From the IMG/VR virus record IMGVR_UViG_3300022602_000449, positions 1 through 23,004 of that record: 23,004 nucleotides of DNA. One strand, written 5' to 3'. The DNA is from a virus. Positions 1 to 6,006 of this stretch are shown one piece after another. The translations under genes and the position numbers were made by a program. The notes under the pieces are model-generated. The model was not told the DNA's origin. It was given only the letters and a program-made list of their open reading frames with translations, and did not search any database. Each line of letters opens with the position of its first letter. The first letter of the stretch is position 1.

Positions 1-45
1 ATCATACAATTCTCCAACGCCGATTGGAGCAAGAATCATACTCAT
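1..45 (-). CDS. Partial gene, first 15 codons only
   Basis: An ATG at 43-45 on the minus strand overlaps the TGA stop of the GDP-mannose dehydratase gene in an ATGA arrangement, the usual coupling in this genome. The visible residues are MSMILAPIGVGELYD, and the reading frame is open to the left edge. The segment IGVGELYD resembles the start of DUF6165-type proteins, which often have a VGEL(I/L)DK motif and lie near sugar-modification genes. That match is from memory and rests on very few residues. Position after gmd fits a role in nucleotide-sugar or glycan metabolism, but no function can be assigned from this fragment. Confidence 0.5.
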   Translation of the reverse strand, partial: MSMILAPIGVGELYD

Positions 46-1058
46 CGTTTTGCTAACTCGTAATCAGTTGCGCACATATCATTAACAAGGTCTTGAAGTG
101 TATACTCAGGCTTCCATCCAAGAACTTCACGCACCTTAGTAGCATCGCCCTGAATGTTGACAACATCAACTGGACGATAAAATTCTGGATTAACCTTGAT
201 CATAACTTCACCAGTTACAGCATTACGAGCAACTTCATCAACGCCAGTGCCTTCCCAATTCAACTTAATACCAAAGTATGCGGCAGTTGAATTACAGAAA
301 TCACGGATGCTGCTTTGAACGCCTGTCGCAACAACATAATCATCTGGCTTATCATGCTGCAACATCATCCACATTGCACGAACATAATCCTTAGCATGTC
401 CCCAATCACGAAGCGAGTCCATGTTACCAAGTTCCAATACCTTCTGCTTACCCAAGACCATATTGGCAAATGCCTTAGTAATCTTACGAGTAACAAAAAG
501 TTCGCCACGACGAGGAGACTCATGGTTGAATAGAAGACCATTGCAACCGAAAATCTTATAACTTTCACGATAGTTTACCGTGATCCAATAAGCATACAAC
601 TTGGCTGCGCTATATGGCGAGCCAGGATAGAATGGCGTATCTTCCTTTTGTGGATTAAACTTCTGGATACCAAACATTTCACTGGTTGATGCCTGATAAA
701 ACTTGGTGTCATCTTGCATTTTGAGACTACGGATAGTATCAAGAATACGCAATGGTCCAAGAGCATTAGTATCACCAGTTAATTCTGGCATTTCGAATGA
801 TACCTTGACATGGCTTTGTGCCGCAAGGTTATAAATTTCAGTAGGACGAACCTTGTCAATAAGATTGCGAATACTGTTTGAGTCGCTTAGATCACCATTA
901 TGGAATGTTACTTTATCTTTAACATTCTGAATATTTGGGTGATCAAAGTTTGCGCTACGACGAATAAGACCATGAACTTCATAGCCTTTGTCTAGCAACA
1001 TTTCTGCCAAGTAGCTGCCATCTTGACCTGCGATACCTGTAATAAGTGCCTTTTTCAT
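42..1058 (-). CDS. gmd: GDP-mannose 4,6-dehydratase
   Basis: This enzyme converts GDP-D-mannose to GDP-4-dehydro-6-deoxy-D-mannose, the precursor of GDP-fucose, GDP-rhamnose and related sugars. The 338-aa product is a full-length extended short-chain dehydrogenase. The NAD(P)-binding turn GIAGQDGSY is at residues 8-16, the catalytic T125-S126-E127 triplet lies in TSEMFG, and the Tyr-Lys pair Y149/K153 is in YSAAK. The family signature NHESPRRG follows. The start ATG has a clear AAAGGA ribosome site about 6 bases upstream. It lies downstream of uvsY in the same direction and overlaps the next gene by 4 bases. In phages such genes act as auxiliary metabolic genes, probably redirecting host sugar nucleotides to LPS or virion glycans; the end product here is unknown. 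Confidence 0.97.
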   Translation of the reverse strand: MKKALITGIAGQDGSYLAEMLLDKGYEVHGLIRRSANFDHPNIQNVKDKVTFHNGDLSDSNSIRNLIDKVRPTEIYNLAAQSHVKVSFEMPELTGDTNALGPLRILDTIRSLKMQDDTKFYQASTSEMFGIQKFNPQKEDTPFYPGSPYSAAKLYAYWITVNYRESYKIFGCNGLLFNHESPRRGELFVTRKITKAFANMVLGKQKVLELGNMDSLRDWGHAKDYVRAMWMMLQHDKPDDYVVATGVQSSIRDFCNSTAAYFGIKLNWEGTGVDEVARNAVTGEVMIKVNPEFYRPVDVVNIQGDATKVREVLGWKPEYTLQDLVNDMCATDYELAKR

Positions 1059-1089
1059 TGATAATTCCTTTGATACTTGTATATATTTC

Positions 1090-1097
1090 TAATTATA
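1090..1097 (-). promoter_or_regulatory. Possible degenerate late promoter before gmd
   Basis: The minus strand reads TATAATTA here, one mismatch from the T4 late octamer TATAAATA and 32 bases before the gmd start. Such AT-rich octamers arise by chance, so this is weak. The only other structure in the short gap after uvsY is a perfect 12-base palindrome CATAAATTTATG at 1104-1115. Confidence 0.22.
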
Positions 1098-1110
1098 TGC
1101 GGACATAAAT

Positions 1111-1572
1111 TTATGATACTGTGAAATCTTCCATGCCTGCGGTTTTAAGTCGAACCAAATGACCCAACATAAAATTCTTACTTTCTAGTGCTTTCATGAT
1201 ACCTAACCAACGATTTCGTAGTAAGGCTACTTCATTGATAATGGTTTCATAATCAATAACTTCATCTTCGCCATCAACATATTTTTCAGCATCTCTTGCA
1301 CTTAATGCACGAGCATAATGTTCCAAATACTTCTGGAAATGCTTACGGCGAACTTTACGCAATTGTATGTTCAAGAAATTTAAAACTGCTTCAATTTCTT
1401 GTAATTGATTAAAACGATGCTCGGTAATACCAGGTAAGCCACTTATGTTTTTTTCCACGATACCACCAATGTTGATATCACGTTTTGCTCCATTAAGTTC
1501 AGTTTCATAATGCGCAATAAAATCTGGAATTGCACCCATATTTTGACTTACTTTGGTATACCAGTTACTCAT
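1111..1572 (-). CDS. uvsY: UvsY-like recombination mediator
   Basis: UvsY loads the UvsX recombinase onto gp32-coated single-stranded DNA, giving the presynaptic filament for recombination-dependent replication and repair. The product is 153 aa, close to T4 UvsY (137 aa). It is helical and basic in its middle part (residues about 70-90, with KVRRKHFQKYL). Its C-terminus (LGHLVRLKTAGMEDF) is like the pattern that ends UvsY proteins. The assignment rests on this pattern, the size and the context: it is the third gene of a gp32-uvsX-small ORF-uvsY series. Its ATG overlaps the preceding stop as ATGA. Sequence divergence from T4 is large, so the name is likely but not certain. Confidence 0.75.
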   Translation of the reverse strand: MSNWYTKVSQNMGAIPDFIAHYETELNGAKRDINIGGIVEKNISGLPGITEHRFNQLQEIEAVLNFLNIQLRKVRRKHFQKYLEHYARALSARDAEKYVDGEDEVIDYETIINEVALLRNRWLGIMKALESKNFMLGHLVRLKTAGMEDFTVS

Positions 1573-1793
1573 TCGTCATCTTCGTCTTCGTCAGATTCTT
1601 CTACATCAAGATGCTCAGCAATTGCTGCTCGCATGGCACTATCAACGGCTAGTTCTTGTAAATCGTGATCTGTTATGCCTAATTCAACCAACTCATTAAT
1701 AACATGGTCGGCTGCTACTTGACGGTCTTTTGCTGAAATATATTCTTTGACAGTTTGCCAAAATTGAACAAGTAATTCACTTGTATCACTCAT
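1569..1793 (-). CDS. Small acidic protein between uvsX and uvsY
   Basis: A 74-aa protein that I cannot name. It starts inside the last codons of uvsX (8-base overlap) and stops in an ATGA overlap with uvsY, so it is almost surely translated with them. Residues 1-60 look helical (FWQTVKEYISAKDRQVAADH), and the last dozen are almost all acidic (EESDEDEDDE). Small proteins of this type, with a helical body and acidic tail, occur in other environmental T4-like phages. An acidic tail could mimic DNA or contact gp32, UvsX or UvsY, but this is inference from position only. Confidence 0.8.
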   Translation of the reverse strand: MSDTSELLVQFWQTVKEYISAKDRQVAADHVINELVELGITDHDLQELAVDSAMRAAIAEHLDVEESDEDEDDE

Positions 1794-2835
1794 CTTCTAC
1801 TTCTTCCTTCTTAGTAATAGGAGTATGCTTATTATACTCTTCCATAATTATATCCAACTGGTCATCAGTAAAGTTTTTGCGAAACTCCTTGATGATTTCA
1901 CCAGTAACTGGACTAGTATATGCAAGACGATTGCCTTCTTTGACAAGAATACCTTCATCTTCCATCATTTCAATGAGACCGCTATAAGGACTCATGCCAG
2001 TAGTGTATGGAATTTTAACCTGAACACTTTCAAATGGCTTGGCATAACGAGTTTTCATCACCTTACATGCGGCACGAATACCATTTACTTCCGAGGTCTT
2101 GTTGCCATCTTCATCTTCCTTCAATTTCAATTTGCGCATAGCAACCACAATAGAAGAAGCATACACAAATCCTTGTCCACCAGAAATCTTATCATCTGGA
2201 TCAAACATATCTTGCGAAGCATAGGTATGGTTAGTTGCAACCATGCCAATGTTATAAGAACCAAACATATTAACACAGTTACGAACTAGGGCAGTCAATG
2301 CCTTTGGTTTGCGACCCATGTCACCCTTCAAATCACCTGATTCAAACTGATTAACATCGGTTGGAGTAAGCAACATACCAAGAGAGTCAATTACAAATAG
2401 AACCTTTGGACGCGCTTCTTCTGCCATTGCCTTGTAATGATCCATGAAATTAGTGATAGTCTTGGCGACATCATCAATCATTGCCATATTAAGTTTAAGA
2501 AGATGATCTTCATCAGTCTTAACACCAAGTGCTTTTAGCCAATCTTCATCAAGTGCATTTTCAGTATCAATAAGAATGACATAAATTCCTTGATCCTGAG
2601 CGTTCTTGACAATATTGCCGCTGCAAATATAACTCTTACCAGCGCCAGACTCACCAGCAAATACGGTTACCTTTCCAAGAGGAATACCCTTGTTAAAATC
2701 ACCACTGATACGATAATTGAGTGTATAATTTCCTGTGGAGACCCAATCAGTTGGATCATTATATCCAACACTCATGCCTGGAATTGCTTTGGTTAGGTCT
2801 TTCCTAAATTTTGATATGTCAAATGGTTTAGCCAT
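1786..2835 (-). CDS. uvsX: UvsX RecA-like recombinase
   Basis: ATP-dependent strand-exchange protein that drives recombination-dependent replication, repair and DNA pairing. At 349 aa it is somewhat shorter than T4 UvsX (391 aa). The Walker A motif GESGAGKS is at residues 61-68 and Walker B LFVID at 146-150. A conserved NHTYAS-type segment and a DNA-binding-loop region with GGQGFVYASS follow. The C-terminus is acidic (KKEEVEDE), as in RecA/UvsX proteins, where the tail limits DNA binding. The ATG has AAAGG seven bases upstream. It sits just after gp32, separated by a hairpin, and overlaps the next small gene by 8 bases. Confidence 0.95.
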   Translation of the reverse strand: MAKPFDISKFRKDLTKAIPGMSVGYNDPTDWVSTGNYTLNYRISGDFNKGIPLGKVTVFAGESGAGKSYICSGNIVKNAQDQGIYVILIDTENALDEDWLKALGVKTDEDHLLKLNMAMIDDVAKTITNFMDHYKAMAEEARPKVLFVIDSLGMLLTPTDVNQFESGDLKGDMGRKPKALTALVRNCVNMFGSYNIGMVATNHTYASQDMFDPDDKISGGQGFVYASSIVVAMRKLKLKEDEDGNKTSEVNGIRAACKVMKTRYAKPFESVQVKIPYTTGMSPYSGLIEMMEDEGILVKEGNRLAYTSPVTGEIIKEFRKNFTDDQLDIIMEEYNKHTPITKKEEVEDE

Positions 2836-2877
2836 GATTATGCCTTTGTTAACTTTATTAAATTATTATATGAAATT

Positions 2878-2905
2878 GGGACAGGATTGTCAATAATCCT
2901 GTCCC
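2878..2905 (-). terminator. Hairpin between gp32 and uvsX
   Basis: A perfect 11-bp inverted repeat (GGGACAGGATT / AATCCTGTCCC) with a 6-base loop lies 12 bases past the gp32 stop. On the minus strand it is followed by AATTTCATATAATAATTT, which is AT-rich but not a clean T-run. It may be a partial terminator that lowers read-through into uvsX, or a 3' stabiliser of the abundant gp32 message. The stem itself is certain; its role is inferred. Confidence 0.75.
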
Positions 2906-2917
2906 TTGTTTGTTAGA

Positions 2918-3925
2918 TTATTCAGCAGTTTTACGATTGCGAATCATGCTAAGGATGTCTGCTGCCTTCTGGCTGCTATCACCACGAGGAGCGGTAGATA
3001 CTGGTGCAGATGCGACAGGAGCATCATCGGTATCAAAAGGAACATCATCCTCTTGAACTGCCGCAGGACGGCTGTATGCCACAGTAGGTTTTGCAGCAGG
3101 GGCAGATGGAACATCATCTGCATCTGGGTTATTACCCATGCCACTTGGCTTATAATACTGACCCCAACGATTTTCATCGTAGGTAGCACCATCAACAGAT
3201 GCCTCAAACATCTCCTTGATGATTTTCAATTCAGCATCGCCAGGCTTCTTTGGAAGGAAACTCTTCAAGTCAAACAAACCAAATGCATCAATTGCTGCAC
3301 GTTCAGTCTGAGTGAGAGGAGTTTCTTTACGGGCCCACTTACTGGTAGCATAATCTGCATACTGTCCCTTGCTAGTTTTAGTGATACTAAAGTCCAGACC
3401 ACGATCATAGTCTGTCGGTAGTTCCTCAATATCAGGGTCTTTCAATGCAGCAATGATCAAAGGATAAATGCTTGGGCTAATTACAAACCTACGAATTGGA
3501 TTCTCAGGAGTGCTGTCTTCGGTAAGTGGATTATCACGAACAAAGCCTTGGAAAAGATAAGAACGCTTCTTCCAATACTTACGACCCATTTCTTCAAGGC
3601 TCTTGTCCTTGAACCATGTGCGAACCTCTGTAAGAATGGAACAAGTTTCGTTCCACATTTCCATACAAGGAACCTGAACAGTCACGGGTTTGCTGTTCAT
3701 CTGACCTTTAACGCCTGCGAAAGGCAAGCGGATCATTGCACGTTCTACCCAGAAAAAGTCATTCTTTGCATCGCCATCAGGCAAGAACCTAATACGAGAA
3801 GTTGCAGTTTCAGGGATATTCCAGTGAGGGTATACGGCATTATCTCTGCCGCTGTTGTTGCCGTTGCCAGTTGAACGGGACTCTTGTTGTGCAAGTTTCG
3901 CACGGATTTCTGCCAATGAAGCCAT
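2918..3925 (-). CDS. 32: Single-stranded DNA-binding protein gp32
   Basis: Coats single-stranded DNA in replication, recombination and repair and interacts with UvsX/UvsY and the replisome. The 335-aa product has the gp32 layout. A basic N-terminal region for cooperative binding (residues 1-25) is followed by the OB-type core (about 30-220). An acidic, Ala/Pro-rich linker leads to a conserved C-terminal end, ILSMIRNRKTAE. In the part matching the T4 zinc site, C87 and C95 are present, but the position after CSI is Leu98, where T4 has Cys in CPVC, so zinc binding may be altered or lost. The ATG has an AAGGA site upstream and an exact late octamer 64 bases upstream. A hairpin follows the stop. 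Confidence 0.93.
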   Translation of the reverse strand: MASLAEIRAKLAQQESRSTGNGNNSGRDNAVYPHWNIPETATSRIRFLPDGDAKNDFFWVERAMIRLPFAGVKGQMNSKPVTVQVPCMEMWNETCSILTEVRTWFKDKSLEEMGRKYWKKRSYLFQGFVRDNPLTEDSTPENPIRRFVISPSIYPLIIAALKDPDIEELPTDYDRGLDFSITKTSKGQYADYATSKWARKETPLTQTERAAIDAFGLFDLKSFLPKKPGDAELKIIKEMFEASVDGATYDENRWGQYYKPSGMGNNPDADDVPSAPAAKPTVAYSRPAAVQEDDVPFDTDDAPVASAPVSTAPRGDSSQKAADILSMIRNRKTAE

Positions 3926-3988
3926 AATGTTTTTTTCCTTTTTGCCATATGTGCCATATACAATAGAACTCTCTCTACTGCATATATC

Positions 3989-3996
3989 TATTTATA
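3989..3996 (-). promoter_or_regulatory. T4-type late promoter of gp32
   Basis: An exact TATAAATA on the minus strand, 64 bases before the gp32 ATG, with an AAGGA ribosome site between. This is the consensus -10 element read by the phage sigma factor gp55 in T4. It lies in the intergenic region between two divergent genes, where a promoter is expected. gp32 is also expressed early or middle in T4, and no MotA-like box could be recognised here. Confidence 0.72.
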
Positions 3997-4064
3997 CATC
4001 AACTACGAACATGATGCAATATCTTTTTTTAATTTCTCGCATTTTTATATCAATAAGTATTTTT

Positions 4065-5219
4065 ATGTTTTTCAGCATCAGCGCCACGAAAAAAGAAAAC
4101 TTCTCATGTCATTTTGAATATGCCAACTGGGTAATCAATACTGACAATGGATGGATTTCTGCCCGTATAAACAATAAGCTAATAGTTTATAAAGGATACG
4201 CAGATTATGCTAATATAAACAATATACTTGAATCAATAGTAGAATCAGAAACACCAATCACAACTGGTAATTTTTGCTGCATTGTTGTTAGCAACGATGC
4301 GATTCAAATAAAAACCGATTTGTATAGAAGTTTTCCTATCTATTATGATGATAGCGAAATAACAAACCTAAATCAACTTAAAAATAATGTATATTCAACT
4401 GAATTGGTGCATATCAAATCAAACGAGATTATCAAGCAAAAATTCAAAATAATAGATGATTTAACAGAAAACACATTATCAGAAGATATTGTTTTAGATA
4501 AATTACATAATCTACTCAACAATAAGATCAAATCATTTGTAAGCCATAACATTCTACCATTAAAGATATTTTTAAGCGGCGGCTTAGATAGTATGTTAGT
4601 TTATAGTTATATGACTAAGTTTGCTAATGTTGAGATATTGAAGGGAGAGTTCTTTCAATTTGATGAGTTCTATTTAAAAAATCATAAAACATTAAAGGAT
4701 TTATGGGCTTACAATCAAATAAGCCATTTTGTAGAACCAACTATCTTTGTAAGTGGCACACCAGGCGATGAATATATGTTGCGTGGACCGTATACAGCAA
4801 ATTTATATTGTGCAGTGAATGGGAAAAATATCGCAAATCTATTAACCCAAGAACAATATGGCGATTGTTATCACAAACTATATTTTGATTTAGAGAAAAA
4901 CAAAAAGATATTTTATGAACCAGTTTCTAAGTTAGTTAAAAATAATAAGATATTTTGTTATAATTTTATCTGTAATACGTTACTCAATGACTATCAACAT
5001 CATCATTTGGGCAACACATTAACCTATACACCGCTACGAGATTTAGAAATTATAAAACTTCTCTTCCAATTGCCATTTGAAATTGCATTAAAGCAGATAA
5101 TGGATGGGTATATTAGTAAAAAATTAATTGAGAGAAATAATCCTCAATTATTAAATCATATAAGCAAATTTAAAAATTGTGATAATCATATGGCCAATCT
5201 TATAGGATTAGCCATATAA
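4065..5219 (+). CDS. Asparagine-synthase-like ATP-pyrophosphatase with degenerate glutaminase domain
   Basis: Plus-strand gene in a minus-strand block. From the ATG at 4065 the product is 384 aa; an ATG at 4011 would add a hydrophobic, possibly membrane-spanning stretch. Neither start has a good ribosome site, and still longer versions only read gp32 antisense. The C-terminal half carries the PP-loop LSGGLDS (residues 170-176) and a downstream GTPGDEY (231-237), matching the ATP-binding and GDGGDE-like motifs of asparagine synthase B. The first ~110 residues resemble the class II glutaminase fold (GNFCCIVV, TDLYRSFPIYY) but lack the N-terminal catalytic Cys, so glutamine hydrolysis looks lost. 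It may adenylate a carboxylate and amidate it with free ammonia, or modify a sugar or peptide. It is visibly AT-richer than its neighbours, suggesting transfer. Confidence 0.85.
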   Translation: MFFSISATKKENFSCHFEYANWVINTDNGWISARINNKLIVYKGYADYANINNILESIVESETPITTGNFCCIVVSNDAIQIKTDLYRSFPIYYDDSEITNLNQLKNNVYSTELVHIKSNEIIKQKFKIIDDLTENTLSEDIVLDKLHNLLNNKIKSFVSHNILPLKIFLSGGLDSMLVYSYMTKFANVEILKGEFFQFDEFYLKNHKTLKDLWAYNQISHFVEPTIFVSGTPGDEYMLRGPYTANLYCAVNGKNIANLLTQEQYGDCYHKLYFDLEKNKKIFYEPVSKLVKNNKIFCYNFICNTLLNDYQHHHLGNTLTYTPLRDLEIIKLLFQLPFEIALKQIMDGYISKKLIERNNPQLLNHISKFKNCDNHMANLIGLAI

Positions 5220-5221
5220 AA

Positions 5222-5434
5222 TTATGCTGGCGGATTAATATAAACCGTTTCGCCGTTAATAATATCGCCAGTTAGTGTTATCTGATAACGTCCATCGTCT
5301 GTTGGACCAATGTTGACAGCATGATTGGGAAAGTTAGGAATAACCTGACTTATAACTGCCCAACTCATGCTGCCACTATCTGTATATGTTTGCTTGGATG
5401 CCCAATCTTGGAGCCATGCTAAATCATAATTCAT
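5222..5434 (-). CDS. Unknown 70-aa protein
   Basis: Starts in an ATGA overlap with the stop of the 954-aa gene and ends 2 bases from the end of the convergent asparagine-synthase-like gene. The sequence opens MNYDLAWLQDWASKQ, similar in style to the C-terminus of the upstream protein (ADLVWLQAIAGIKRK). The rest looks like a small beta-rich domain (DDGRYQITLTGDIINGETVYI). No signal peptide or membrane segment is seen. The ATGA junction supports translation by coupling to the large upstream protein, of which it may be a split-off tail. Function unknown. Confidence 0.7.
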   Translation of the reverse strand: MNYDLAWLQDWASKQTYTDSGSMSWAVISQVIPNFPNHAVNIGPTDDGRYQITLTGDIINGETVYINPPA

Positions 5435-6006
5435 TTGCGCTTAATACCTGCAATTGCTTGAAGCCATACTAAATCAGCGGCTGCACGGCTTTCAGAAACT
5501 GATTCATTCTTCTTGCCGAAATACTTGGCTTGCTTATCGCTCATGCCTTTCTTTTCTGACTTATCATCGTCTTCGTCAGCATTATCATCTTTGCCTGGCT
5601 TCTTATCTGCCCAATCTGGAACGCCATCACCATCGGCATCTGGCTTTTTCTTGGTTGCTGCTTCTGATACGCTCTCATCTTTATATTCTACATCATTATC
5701 TTTCATATAATCACGAGCAGTATCTAGATAATCAACAGCCTTTGTAATCTTAGCCTGAACCCATTCTGGAAGATTTTCTTCGTCGTCAAGGATTGACTGT
5801 AATTCTGCTGCTGCATCTTTCGCAGTCTTTAATTCGCTCTTAGCCATACGACCTTCTTGATCATATTCTGCCTTGTCATCAGCACTTGGCTCATTGCCTT
5901 CATGCTCTTCTTGCTCATGCTCATCGCTTTCTTCTTGTGCATAGATATAGTTTTCCATCAAAGGCAAACCTGCCAATCTACGCATTTCCATAATTTTCTT
6001 ATTCAT
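5431..6006 (-). other. Possible internal gene product (M764 start) in the 954-aa frame
   Basis: Codon 764 of the large protein is ATG (6004-6006). AAAAGGA ends 7 bases before it (AAGGA at 6014-6018), a better ribosome site than that of the full-length start. Initiation here would give a separate 191-aa acidic protein opening MNKKIMEMRRLAGLPLMEN. That resembles the opening of the small 65-aa protein at 12646-12843 (LQRIKHLAGIKKH). This may be a true in-frame second product, as T4 has in genes 17 and 49, or the scar of a gene fusion. Confidence 0.45.

Noticed and set aside
1825-2289. 154-aa plus-strand frame inside uvsX
   Set aside because: It lies wholly inside the certain uvsX gene and has no recognisable domain or start signal.
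3855-4010. N-terminal extension of the asparagine-synthase-like gene from 3855
   Set aside because: This stretch is antisense to the start of gp32 and its promoter region, and shows no match to the family. The domain similarity begins only after about 4100.
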